The position numbers and the translations under genes were made by a program. Under the pieces are notes generated by a model. The model was not told the origin of the DNA. It ran no database searches and saw only the letters and a list, made by a program, of their open reading frames with translations. Positions 22,701 to 33,320 of a stretch of DNA of 64,000 nucleotides are shown here, piece after piece (the stretch's first letter is position 1; every line of letters begins with the position of its first letter). Source of the DNA: Fusarium oxysporum f. sp. lycopersici 4287 (taxonomy: Eukaryota; Ascomycota; Sordariomycetes; Hypocreales; Nectriaceae); NCBI RefSeq assembly GCF_000149955.1, contig NC_030987.1, forward strand, positions 5,276,853-5,340,852, written 5' to 3'.

Positions 22701-24035
22701 TATCTCTTATATTATAAATTATTATTGTTACTATTAAGTTTCTTAAGTATAATTAGCTTAAGTTGAGTATTAATTATAATATATTTAACTGTAGATATTG
22801 TTCGCCGCTTTACAACCAGCTCTAGGACCACCGTCGTGGCCTTGCACAATAATACCAGGTAGCAACTCTTATGTGCGATAATGTTCGAGTTATGCCTGGT
22901 GACAGGTAGCATAGGCTACGTAGCTGTGCCGAATGCCATGTTGCCATCTGATTGATGGCGTTTGTGTAGTCCTCGCCCTCCCTCTTTGTCTCAATCGATA
23001 TTGCGATCGAATGCTTGTTTAATTAACCGGAGTCGACGTGGTTGATACTCCTCGAGGGCCGATCGCGATATCGCATGTTTTCGATGGCAGCTTGTTCGGG
23101 CGAGTCTCGTCCAGGTTGCATATAGATACAAAAGTCGACCAGTTTGGATTTGGATTTGGTGGATTTGAACATCGTTGAGATTTGCGTTGAGGTGCTTTGC
23201 ATATTAGGAAAGCCATGTAATAGGAATGGACGTGAGCATACCAGGAGATGTAATCCAGGAATCGTGGTTGAGGTTTATCTTTGTGGAATATCCAATCAAG
23301 GATCGGAGCGTGGATGCCAATGTTTCAGCCCGCTTCTACCTCGTTCTCTTCCAAGTATTCTGCAGCGCGATCAAAAAGTTCATCGACCCATAACATGTCG
23401 GGCCATCGCCAGTCTACACCAGACGGGAGGTTGGTCGCGAGCACCGCATCGAAGAAAGCCTTTTGTGGGAATCTTGACCTTTGGAACTTCTGTTTGTTAG
23501 CTTACGATCGTGGCGCGGTTCAGAGGGAAGATTGCGGCTTTACCTCATCCTTTCGGTCGGCAGGAATAATTCTCATGCCGTAGTCGATATCCTCAAGGAC
23601 CCTGCGCATTTCCTTGAGAGACTCAGGTTGCAGATCCTCATAACGCTCGATCCTAACGACTCTGTATCCCGTTTCCTCTCCAGTGGCGTCGCGTTGTTGC
23701 TTCGAAGGCGAAGAGACTTTGGATATCGAGGAGTTGCGGGACCTTGAAGAAGTCTCAGAGGCAGAGCATATTTCGTGGTACAGCCTCCCACGCCTCTTGG
23801 GAGCCTTAGGTGTCATATCATCTTCGATAAAGGATTGAGAAAGATCATCGCTACCATCGTCCAACACAAACCGTGGCCGTTTGGTAGGCGATGACATCGT
23901 ATCGTGAGGCGGCGTTGGGAGCCGCCCTGGCAAGGGTTCGTGGCTTGTCTTGAGTCGCTTGGGTTTGGGCTCGCTGGTGCTGGTTCCATGAGATGGGATG
24001 TTGTCAAGCCATGTACGAATATTGCACCTTCTCAT
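22700..24035 (-). pseudogene. DUF7924-like (PD-(D/E)XK nuclease-fold) protein, inactivated
   Basis: Exon 1 is 24035-23544 (start MRRCNIRTWLDNIP, a Pro/Ser-rich linker, then RYEDLQPESLKEMRRVLEDI). Intron 23543-23490 has GTAAAG..GCTAAC..ACAG. Exon 2 is 23489-23242 (WRWPDMLWVDELFDRAAEYL, NIGIHAPILDWIFHKD). Intron 23241-23195 follows, then exon 3 from 23194 (KLVDFCIYMQPGRD, SINHVDSG, IAISIETKREGED, INQMATWHSAQL). The VDFCIYM / IETK / Q..W..AQ series matches the fungal family known to me as DUF7924, with a PD-(D/E)XK-like core. It is broken by TGA at 23325-23327 (Trp expected), TAA at 23023-23025 (Gln expected) and a frameshift near 22910. Function in the family is unknown. Both introns still splice in frame. 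Confidence 0.72.
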
Positions 24036-24429
24036 GTCTGTGTGATCGAGATTATGAGGGTGCGCTGCGCATTCGAAGATGATGATGCTGATGGAGAGAG
24101 ATGTTGTTGTTGTTTTGCAGTGGGGCCTCGACAAGCTCAGATAAGATAAGATAATTCACCGAGTGACTGAGCGGGTCTTATTGCCTAGGCGGAGCTAGTC
24201 CAGTTCCACGAGAAAGACCTTCGCCATCAGCCAGACGATCACCTCTATAAATTATAGAAAAGACTATTTAATTAACTTTCTAAGCATTAGATAAGCTAGA
24301 TTCGACTTTTCAACTACTTCTTTGCACTTCTATGGCAATATCCCTTGTTTTCTCTGTAACATTATCTCGGGTGTTGTCGCTATCAGATCCACAAAATAAT
24401 CATAAATTAGTAGCGTGTATAGGGTAGTC

Positions 24430-25060
24430 GGGCGCAAAAACTCACGGCTTTAAAGCTCTAACCCCAGGGTAGCTAACTCGAAATGCAACATCTTTCATTT
24501 GTGCTTCTTTGAGCTTTCCCTCATATATGCTTGACTGTTTCGAAAATACCCTTGGCTCAGTGTACGGCTCGAATTGAACTGCACTGTCTTCGCCTTTGTT
24601 TTTAATCGTGCTTCTGAACAGCTTCACTACAGTATAAAAAAGTCAGCCACAGGAAGCCAGTATTGTCCCGGCTCTCGTGCCAGGATTCGAACTGTAGCTC
24701 AGTATGATCGGCGCCGGAGCAAATTTCGGGCAACGGAGCCTGTATCGCAGCGGACAGGGAGCAGCGCGTAGATATCTTTGCTAGAGACCGAGGAGAGGTT
24801 GAGAAAGGCTCGAAATAAACTTGGCCAAGTTCTTGGCCTGGAAGAGTGTCGGGGTTAGGGAGCTTGAGCGAGTCGACCAATGCGTTCAACTGCGGGCGAG
24901 CTGATTTAGAGATGTGACGTTTCTCATCGAAATGCCGCCCGACACGACCATCGCCGGCCGCAAGCGCATAGTCACACAGCGTGCAGATAATCGCCTGCTC
25001 CAGTAAATTGAAGTGGAGACGAAGCTTCTTCTGCTTAGAGTATTGATCTAAGCTGAGTGG
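24430..25060 (-). pseudogene. OrsD-like (DUF3505) zinc-finger protein fragment
   Basis: The minus strand from about 25060 reads LRLHFNLLEQAIICTLCDYA, then GDGRVGRHFDEKRHISKSAR and LNALVDSLKLPNPDTLPGQE. This is the single C2H2-like CxxC..H..H unit followed by the L.LPDP-type helix of OrsD/DUF3505 proteins, which in fungi also occur fused to RecQ-like helicases. The frame runs open to 24602, and a second in-register piece (24627-24442) is reached only through a frameshift or an unrecognised intron. There is no start codon with confidence and no further domain. Judged a fragment; an intact short multi-exon gene is less likely. Confidence 0.5.
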
Positions 25061-25536
25061 AATCTTTCAATGAGATTGACGGAATCCATTCATTGTATAT
25101 ATGGTATAGGTCAGTTGTTCGTATGAGTTGACACGGGCCAAATGGGAAACGGCAAATGGAAAATGGTTTCAATGGACTTAACAAGGGTGGCACGGTCCAG
25201 CGCGACGCGAGAACGGGCCGTTTCGCGTTTGACGTCGAGAATCAAAAACAGGAACGGGCCCCGTTCCGAGATGGAGTTTCTCAGTTAATTCTAGATTATG
25301 TGATTGGTCTAAAATTCGGAATGGACCCCGTTCCTGTTGTGAGACCCAATGTCTAACCCAATGTCTTACCCTAACCTTCTATAAGATATCCCCCTTATGT
25401 ATCTTTGCGAGCTCTGCGAGCTATATTAGAATCTCTGCGAGCTTTGCGAGCTGTATTATAATATATATAAGCTTTATAAAGACTAGATAATAGCCCTTTG
25501 GGCTATTATAGAGATACAGAGACCTCTTTATAGAGG
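25061..25536. other. Intergenic with fold-back GGAACGGGCC..GGCCCGTT motifs
   Basis: No gene. Short GC-rich motifs (CGAGAACGGGCCGTTTCG, AACGGGCCCCGTTCC) look like termini of a small element. The stretch ends in degenerate TTACCCTAACC-like sequence at about 25367-25377. Confidence 0.35.
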
Positions 25537-25692
25537 TTAGGGTCTAGGTCAGGGTCAGGCTTTGGGTCAGGCTTTGGGTCAGGCTTTGGGTCAGGCTTTG
25601 GGTCAAGGTCAGGGTCAAGGTCAGGGTCAGGGATAGGTTAAGAACCTTCTAGAGAGATAAGCCAAGGGATAGGGTCAAGGTCAGGGCCAGGG
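25537..25692 (+). repeat. Minisatellite with GGGTCAGGCTTT and AGGGTC units
   Basis: Four to five tandem copies of the 12-mer GGGTCAGGCTTT (about 25553-25603) are embedded in runs of AGGTCAGGGTCA. The array starts with TTAGGGTCTAGG, similar to degenerate TTAGGG telomere repeats. Confidence 0.85.
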
Positions 25693-27252
25693 ATAGGTTA
25701 AGATAGAATTCTAGAAATCTCTCTCATAATATATAATATCCTTTTTTTCCTTTTTTCCTTATTTCTTTATACTTAGCCTTTTTTTTATCTCTTTATACCT
25801 ATCTTTTATTTTATAGCTATTTATCTAGCTTATCCCTCTTTTATCTAGCTTATCTTTTTCTTATCTTATCTCTCTTTATCTTATTTCTCTTTATCTTATC
25901 TTCCTTACCTTTTACCTTAACTACCTTATATCCTTTTTATCTCCCTTCTTTCTACTAAGAGCTAGAAGCTTCAAGAAGAATATCTAGGTTTTATAGGATT
26001 TAGGCTTAAAATAGCCTTTATTTCCTTTATCTAGCTCTATCTCTTTTAGCAGAAAATCTAGCAGTAAGTAGTATAAAAAAAGGAGAGATTTCTAGCTGTC
26101 TAGTTGCCTTAGGTAGCTATGGCTCCTATAGTCTATCCTTTTCAGCTAGGTAGCTATAAGGATAGGCTAAAGAAGAGGCTTAAAGCTAGGCTGCAAGCTA
26201 AGCTACAAGCTAAGCTGGAAAATAGGGAAATAGCTGCCTGGCTAATTGCTATAAAGCAGGATGTTAGGGGGTTAATATCCCTAAGCCTAGGAAGCCTAGA
26301 GATTATAGCCTGGATAAAAACCTCCTTTTTGCAGGTCTCTAGGCAACTCCCTAGGCTCGAGGCTAAGTTAAAAGCTAAGCTAAAAGCCAAGCCCTTACAG
26401 CCTTCTTTTAACTATCAGGCTAAGCTTAAAAAGGCTAGGCTTCTTAGTTATCAGGGTAATAGAGGCAGGCCTTTTATAAAACCACTTTTTGCCACCTCTA
26501 GCTTCCTTATTACTAGGAAAAATAGCCCTATTCAGCCTCTTCAGCCTCTTCAGCCTCTGCCTCTTCAGTTTCTTCAGCCTTTTCCTTCTTACCTTAGCTT
26601 TCAGACTAGGCCTAAGAAGGCTAGCTTCCTTGCTAATAGAAGTCTTAGAAATGTGCCGTTTATAAAAACACTTCTTTGCTATCTCTAGGCCTCTTTCTAG
26701 CTAGGAAAATAGCCTCTTTCCCTTTTCTATAGCTATTATTTCCTTTTTCTTTAAGGGTTAAAAGAGTTTACTTATAAAAGTCTTTTTCTTATTCTTATTT
26801 TTCTCTTTATAGCTATATCTTAGTTAGAGGAAAACACCAGGGCAATGTCACGGCGCAAGACCAGACCAGGTTACCCTAGACCGATAGGCCAAGTGGATCT
26901 CAATTACGTGGCGATACGTTATCGCAGAAGTTCTTGACCGACCGCCAGATAGCTCCCGAACGTAGCTCCTCGAGCTACGTCTTGTCAGTAGAGCCTGACC
27001 TGCCGGCAGTGCCTATCTGTTGAATACTGGTGAAAATGAGACCGGCTAACGGCCAGAGAGCTGTCTCAGCACTGTAACAACCTCTTAGATAGGTCATTAC
27101 TGAACAGATAGAAATAGGGTTCCAACCCAACTATCGGACAGAGAGTGGAATACACACAATAGACCCCTATATCTGACACTATCTGTAGCAATAGAACCTA
27201 TCCGCCTAAAGCGTTCCCTGTTCACCTGTATTCCCGAGCCTGACCCGTGACA

Positions 27253-27297
27253 GGCAAAGATAGCTTAGATAGTTAATACTAACCCTATCCTAACCGT
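27253..27297 (+). repeat. Direct repeat ending in telomere-like motif (copy 1)
   Basis: GGCAAAGATAGCTTAGATAG followed by TTAATACTAACCCTATCCTAA, repeated 873 bp downstream at 28126-28170. The end resembles CCCTAA telomere repeats with single-base changes. Confidence 0.8.
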
Positions 27298-27705
27298 AAA
27301 CCAGACTCTGAGATTACTGAAGCCCTTAGAAGCAGGCTTTTTTACTCTATTAAGCCCCCTAGCTTGCCCTGTAGCTCCTGTGGGGCTATAGCGGCCTTAG
27401 GCCATGAAGATACCTGTAAAGGTGCTAGCAGAAGGTGGATTGCAAGGCATGATAAGATCGTAGGGGCCTTCTATAGAGCCCTTAGCAGCCAGCCTTCCCC
27501 AGAGGTAGAAAAAGAGCCCCTAGTGAGTAAGGAGACTAGCCTACGCGCTGACCTAGCCGTCACCTTAGGAACAAGCCGGTACTTCTATGATATCCAGATT
27601 GTTGCTATTTCTAAGGATTCGGCAAGGGAGGACCCTTATAGCACCCTTACAGAGGCTGCAGAGGAAAAACGCCGGAAATATAGGTCTGACCTTAACCCGG
27701 ACTAG
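27283..27705 (+). pseudogene. C-terminal zinc knuckle and endonuclease domain of an R2/CRE-clade LINE
   Basis: A stop-free frame of 140 codons (after TAA 27280-27282). It holds a CX2CX7HX3C knuckle (CSSCGAIAALGHEDTC), then RHD 14 residues on, RADLAVTLG, and YFYDIQIVAISKDSA with a following TLTEAAEEKRRKY helix. This order (knuckle, R-H-N/D, K/R-x-D, D/E) is the restriction-like endonuclease of site-specific non-LTR retrotransposons such as R2, CRE and the MoTeR telomeric elements. No reverse transcriptase is left upstream, so the copy is 5'-truncated, the usual product of incomplete reverse transcription. Telomere-like CCCTAA-type motifs directly precede it. Identification rests on motif order only. 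Confidence 0.6.
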
Positions 27706-28125
27706 GGCTATCTCAGCAGCTTCTATAGCCAAAGAGATCCCTGCAGGCCTAGCTAGGTCAGTCTGGAATACCTCTAGAAGGTCTTCCTAGACCTCTTATA
27801 GGCTATTTTAGCCCTATATCCCTCACTTTAGCTTTCCCTAGCTATATCTCCCTTTATTAGCTTTTCTAGCTATATCTCTCTCCTAGCTTATCTTAGCTAT
27901 ATCTCTCTTTATTACCTTTTTAGGCTATATCTCTTATCTTAGCCTATTTTCCTATTTATCTCCTTTTATTCCTCTTTTTATCTCTCTTTTTATCTCTCTC
28001 TTTACCTCTGTTTTTATCTCCTTTATTTCCTATTTTTACTTATATTCTTATTTCCTTATTATCTTCTTTTAGAAAAATCTCTACTCCTTCTTATTAGCTA
28101 AATCTTAGTTAGAGAAAATCAACAA

Positions 28126-28174
28126 GGCAAAGATAGCTTAGATAGTTAATACTAACCCTATCCTAGCCCTAACC
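28126..28174 (+). repeat. Direct repeat ending in telomere-like motif (copy 2)
   Basis: Same 40-bp unit as 27253-27297; here the tail is ACTAACCCTATCCTAGCCCT followed by AACC, four imperfect CCCTAA units in a row. Confidence 0.8.
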
Positions 28175-28254
28175 ATTTTATCACAATCCAGTGGTCAAGG
28201 TTTATAGTCTTACAAGTTTTTACAAAGATTATATGACGTCTTATAGGCAAACTG

Positions 28255-28347
28255 GAGTTCGTCGGTTACCCCAGATTTAGTTCGTCGGCTGCCCCATGTC
28301 ATGCTAGCGTCCTTTCATTTCCCACCAAAATTAGTTCGTCGGTTGCC
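28255..28347 (+). repeat. Three copies of AGTTCGTCGGTTGCC
   Basis: Near-identical 15-mers at about 28256, 28279 and 28333, differing at one or two positions. They may be the subterminal repeats of an unrecognised element. Confidence 0.7.
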
Positions 28348-28399
28348 AAACGACGCGGAGGATGTCGTTACTAGGTTTTGTATAGAAAATGAAATAAAT

Positions 28400-28578
28400 A
28401 AATTTTTTTTAAAAATATGAATTAGTATAATTAACTAGTTATACTAAGTATATAAATATTCTTGTAAGATTTTTAGCTATTTCATTTATGAGTTAGAACT
28501 CTATAGGGTAGGCTGTTTTTATACTATACAGTATAGTGGCTCACTCGCTTGTCTGGCTCACCCGCTTATCATATACAT
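28400..28578 (-). mobile_element. End of a pogo-type MITE
   Basis: Read on the minus strand from 28578, next to TA: ATGTATATGATAAGCGGGTG, then AGCCAGACAAGCGAGTGAGCC. This is a tandem pair of the 17-bp motif of the pogo family with its own variant 3' half. The adjoining ATACTGTATAG..AAAA..CTACCCTA also matches the inside of the MITE at 35565-35990. The other end was not found. Confidence 0.55.
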
Positions 28579-28969
28579 TATTTTAAAGTTTAGTAATTTT
28601 AATATAATTTAACTTTATACCTTAAGTATAATTATAAGAAGGTATAAATCGAATAAAGAATAGTATGGAAAAGGAAAAATATATATATAAGAAGAAAAAC
28701 TCTTAGTTTAGTTTGCCTATTCTCCGGTGTTGGGCAGCAACTCTTTACAGCCCGATTTGAAAGATGCCTTGTGTCAGCCTAACAACTCACACATAACACC
28801 ACGGCCTTAAACAACACAACAACAACTCACGCGATTCAGGTCCGAGCGCAGCCCGCAAAGCTATCTCCACTGGCTCCCTTCCTGAACCCAATTTCAGAAA
28901 GCAACTGGTCCTTCGCCTAACAAGAATAAGCTTGCATTCTCCTAGACGACTTCATCTCAGTTTGTCACA

Positions 28970-30972
28970 ATGGATGACCTGAGCTGCAACGGACTTAACG
29001 CGACGGAGTGCCTTCTACGCGTCACCGTCAGTATCCTGGAGCAACTAAAGGAGGATAGCAGCGCCTTCAACTGGGACCCGGCCAGCTTTGTGGTGACCCT
29101 CGTCATCGGTATCATCGCAGCTGCTTTTGCTTTCTTTGCCATCATTCAAGGGTTCCTGGCTGCCGGCCCAGGCAGACATAAATGCAGCAAATACGCTATT
29201 GGTACCTGGGCTCGTCTCTCCAAGCGTAATTTCGACTGGTCTGAGTTGCGTTATCGTTCGGTCACTCAAACCCCTGTCATCACAGTCACATCCCTGCTCC
29301 GCAAAATGGAAATGAGCACATCCTATCGCATTCAGTGGAGGGCAGATAGACCTGAACTGTTACATTTATTAAAACTCAAACACGTCCAAAAATCACCCGA
29401 AGATTATTTCCCTGCAACATGGCTTCGCCTCTTAACTTACACCAAACTCCATCATCCAGAGTTGTGGTACGAGAATCTACAAGGAACAGACTACTTGCCC
29501 TCCGACTTGGCAGCCGCCCCTGCGTATTCCACAATCGCTGATTTAATAATCGTTACATCAATCGCTGGTGGCAAAATGCAACTCAACTTGACTAACCCTG
29601 ATATGGCAAGGGAGGCTTCTATTCGAGGCAAATATATGACTATCAATTTTCGAGAGCATCCCCTCCTAGGCCTGTATGCTGCAATTGACGAAGCTCGTCT
29701 GGACTGGGGTGACCCAGACGTACTTAATACCTGGGAATACCGTCGCCCATCTGCAGAGATGCTGTTCGTCAAAATAGCATATAGTCAAGGTTTAATACCT
29801 TGTATGCAAGATCTCCGTCGTGGTTTCGGATTAAATACCCCCTTGGGCACCGACTCCTGGGTTGAATACTCATTCAAGTTCTCGTCAGAACTTTTGATCA
29901 ATGACATATTTAAATCTAGCTGCAGCTGTGGATCAAGGAGTACCGCCCAACAGGATGCTATCAGTGATGATGGAGAGATGATTTTCGAATGGTGTCAAGC
30001 TAGGAAAGACTATAAACTCGATATCACTGGTTGGTTGTCCAAAGCTCTTCATCTTAACGACGGAGGTATATCAATACTCGCAGCTGCGGCACCACCATTC
30101 TTGAACATCAACCTCTTCCCAAGCCAATTGTTTGAGCTGGAAGATAAGTTTCTGTTTCTGATGATCCTCAGTCGCCGTTGCATGAAAGCGGATGTCTCTA
30201 TGAGCCAAGACATTGTACCAGAGACGAGTGCTATTCCAGGAGTTAAAAGCCAGATGTTTTCGGTTTTCTCAGTCAACAAGGAGCTATGGTATGAGTCATG
30301 TAAGTTTATTACTGCGTTGGGAAGGCCAGAGCAGTTTCTTGCAGCTCACAAGCTTTTCATGATTGACCGCACTCGAGACAGTCAGAAGAACGACGTACTG
30401 GATGAAATCGCTAGAATTGACAAATGGGTCAAGGAAAACTCGCTAAATAAGGTAATGGTCTGTCGGATTATGGCCCTTGCTCTCACCGCGGCAGTGTGTA
30501 AGTGTATGTACCATGGAAACCAGCGAGTACGATGCTGGCCAACCGAGTGCGACATTGCGCGAGAAGAGCGAAGAGAGCTAGACGAGATGATTAACGACAA
30601 GGGTGAAATTACCCCAATTCCTTATCAGCCATCACGGATCTGGTTTCTCTCCAGGTTCAGAAACTACGGAAATATGAAGAAAATCACGACTTTAGAGGGG
30701 CATCAGTGGACAAGTACTTTACCGTGGCTTGCCTTTCTCCCACCACAGGTACCGAGAAGCCCTTCAGATTCCTGGAATATATGGAGCACGTTACGAAGCT
30801 CTGGGAGAAGGACGGGGACGACTTCAAGTATCCCACCGATCAAGTCCAGCATTACCTGGATGATCTTCTTATCTACCGCGCCACCTTGATCTGCATGTGG
30901 ATTTCACAGGCTGCAGACAACAGCCATATTCTCACCAATCCTTACTACTACAAGCTTATTCCTGTGATTTGA
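28970..30972 (+). pseudogene. Large fungal membrane-anchored protein of unknown function, one frameshift
   Basis: From ATG 28970, about 555 residues are read in frame. They comprise a short extracellular N-terminus (MDDLSCNGLNATECLLRVTV), one transmembrane helix at about 42-65 (VVTLVIGIIAAAFAFFAIIQ) and a long cytoplasmic part (GTWARLSKRNFDWSELRYRS, ATWLRLLTYTKLHHPELWYE, TDYLPSDLAAAPAYSTIADL). Between 30625 and 30645 the coding sense moves by -1/+2: the continuation is ITDLVSLQVQKLRKYEENHD, KYFTVACLSP, FRFLEYMEHV and ends at TGA 30970-30972. No intron with good sites explains the shift, so it is an indel or a sequencing error. I recall similar hypothetical proteins in Sordariomycetes but no function. 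No RIP-type nonsense codons are present. Confidence 0.65.
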
Positions 30973-30974
30973 TT

Positions 30975-31460
30975 GTATGTGGACGGAAACTCTTTATGGC
31001 ACGAAAGGTAGTGGTGCACTGCAACCTTTCCCGGACTCGCTGCCCCGTTTCAGCAGGTGGATAAAACGAATCCCGGTTTTTTTTTTTGTTTTTCATGTGA
31101 CGAGATTGGCACGGCTTGCAGACTTGGTATGCAGCGAAGAAGCAAGGGTTGTTAATAGTGCACATGCAAATACACGCAACCTCATGTAGCTCCAGGGTGA
31201 AAATGGGCTATCTAAATCTTGGGCAGTCTGGAGATACCGGGGGAAAAGCAGAGGGAGGCGCACAACGGTCAAAGAGAATATGTGGCGTCAACAGCCTCGT
31301 CTACTAGATGTTCATTAAGAAGGGGTTGTAATAGACATATAACATACGTCCATCAGATACTCTGCGCAACCCTGAACTAATTATCCGACCTCATTGCCAT
31401 ATTAAGATTTAAAGCAGCAAGCCCTTGTCTCTTTAAATATTTCTAATTAAGATATTATAT
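30975..31460. other. Intergenic, nothing supported
   Basis: No gene or RNA recognised; ends at the TA preceding the next pogo element. Confidence 0.4.
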
Positions 31461-31462
31461 TA

Positions 31463-33320
31463 ACGTGTTTGATAAGCGAGTTGACCAGACAAGCGAGTTG
31501 ACCAAAAATCCCTCAACTTTTATTATTACCATTTGATTAAATACTTCTCAACAACCTAATATGACACAGCCTTCAAATGAAGCTAGAATCCTTCTTGCCC
31601 TTCAGGCCCTTCAAAATAACCCAAAACTAAGCATCTGGCGCGCTGCAAGTATATATACGGTTAGATACGGTACCCTCCGTAACCGAAAGAATGGCATGTA
31701 ATCGCGGTGCGATTCTATCCTAAACTTACAGAGACTATCTAATCTAGAAGAGAAGATAATAGTCTAATTTATTCTTAACCTAGATTCACGAGGATTTCCC
31801 TTATAACTGCGTTTTATAGAAGAAATAGCTAATTCTCTGCTTATAGACTGCAATATATTACCTCGGCAAGCATTAGGCTTATAACTTTATAAAGTAATAA
31901 CCAGAGCTAAAAATATATTTATATCAGAGATATAACTATTAGAGAGCTAAATATAAAGATCTAACTATTATTTATGGCTAGTTTAGGCTTATATAGAATA
32001 TAATTATAAAGTATAGTATCTAATTAGATAATATCTAGAACTTTAATAAGACTGGCTTTATAATAGGCGTTATTATAGCCGGAATGGTTATTATAGGTTC
32101 AGAAAGGCAAGGAAGGCCAAAATCAGTGCAACCTAGAAATCAGGAATGTATTACAGTAATCCAGGCAATTAATGCAAAAGGTCAATTAATCGCGCCGTTT
32201 ATTATTAGTACAGGCTAATATTATCTTGCAAATTAGTACTAAGAATATGACCTCCTAGGCGATTAGGTTATTATAATAAGCTAAAATAGATAAATAAATA
32301 ACAAGCTAGGTCTTAAGTGGCTAAAGCACTTTAATTAGTCTATAAGTAACTAATTAACTAGTCCCTATTATCTTCTGATCCTTAATGGCTATAAAAGCTA
32401 TTACTCTGCCGATTTTAAGAGATATTATAAGGAGAATAAGATTATTACGCTTTGTATGCCTGCCTATACATCTTATCTACTCTAGCCTCTTGATGTTAGG
32501 TGCTTTGGGCCGCTGAAACAGGCTTATGGTTAAGAAATAGAGCATTTGATTAGATGCTCTGTAACCTATATTTCTAAGACTAAGTTCTTTTCTGCCTTTT
32601 ATACTGCATTTAAAGCCGCTTTTACAGAAAGCAATATCCAGGGAGGTTTTAGAGGAGCTAGGCTTGCTCCTTTTAACCTGGAAAATGTAATCTTAAAGCT
32701 TGATATGCAGCTATGGACTCTAACGCCTCCTCAGGAGGCTATTAAACCTTCGACCCTATGGGTTTCAAAGACTCTAAAGACAGCTATTAAGGCCTAATCT
32801 TAATCTAAATACCTTAAAAAATAAATCAGGAAGCATAAGAGCAGCTCCCCAGAGTTAATAGTTAAAGCTTTAAAGTCTAGTACTAAAGCAATAAAGGCAG
32901 CTTTATATTGGCTAGCCTTAGTAGAGGCTAGGTTAAAGGATCTTAAATAAGCAAATAAGATACTAAGCCGGCGCCGAAGGTCAAAAAGGACCAGATTACA
33001 GAAAGGAGGGGCAATGACTATACAGGAAGCATTGCAAGTAATTAATCAGATGGATGTTGATGCGCAGGTAGTGGCTGAATCATCTAGAAATGGTGCTCGA
33101 GGAAGGTCGGATCGCCTAGGTGGTCGGCGTTGTGGTATATGCAGTAAGGCCAGGCATAATGCAAGGACCTATCAGGTAGTAATTGAGATATCTAGGGAAG
33201 AGTATAGTGAGTGATTTTAATTGATTAGATAGTTTATAGTGGTTTTATGGTGATTTTTATTTAGATAGTTAAGATTTTTGGATAACTTACTTGTCTGGTT
33301 AACTTGCTTATTAAATATAT
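31463..33320 (+). mobile_element. RIP-mutated Fot1/pogo element, same orientation as the intact copy (1,858 bp)
   Basis: Flanked by TA at 31461-31462 and 33321-33322. The left end reads ACGTGTTTGATAAGCGAGTT with a tandem second motif (GACAAGCGAGTTGACCA); the right end is the RIP-altered inverse. The transposase aligns with 10134-11789 throughout but is filled with TAA/TAG, leaving only short open pieces (32546-32797, 33014-33214, the latter with the zinc knuckle CGICSKARHNART). Around 32015-32055 versus 10590-10630 the changes fall in TpG or CpA, giving TpA. Its terminal motif differs from the intact copy (GTTGACCA versus GTGTCACA), so it belongs to a sister subfamily. Confidence 0.88.

Larger units (their letters stand above)
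25740..28120 (+). mobile_element. 5'-truncated restriction-endonuclease-type LINE sequence, possibly two tandem copies
   Basis: A block with unusual composition: strongly pyrimidine-rich on the plus strand, rich in AGCT/TAGCTAT words and almost free of CG outside 26830-27700. Three places share a common ending: CTTAGTTAGAG(G)AAAA..GGCAA at about 26818-26856 and 28107-28130, and GGCAAAGATAGC at 27253. This suggests tandem head-to-tail partial copies. The only recognisable coding part is the endonuclease end at 27283-27705. A 189-codon frame at 26119-26688 is low-complexity (repeated AKLQAKL, LQPLQPL) and is not accepted as a gene. Confidence 0.5.

Noticed and set aside
24655..24700. GTTCGAATCC on the minus strand suggesting a tRNA T-arm
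   Set aside because: The flanking bases do not pair and the segment is coding in the OrsD-like fragment.
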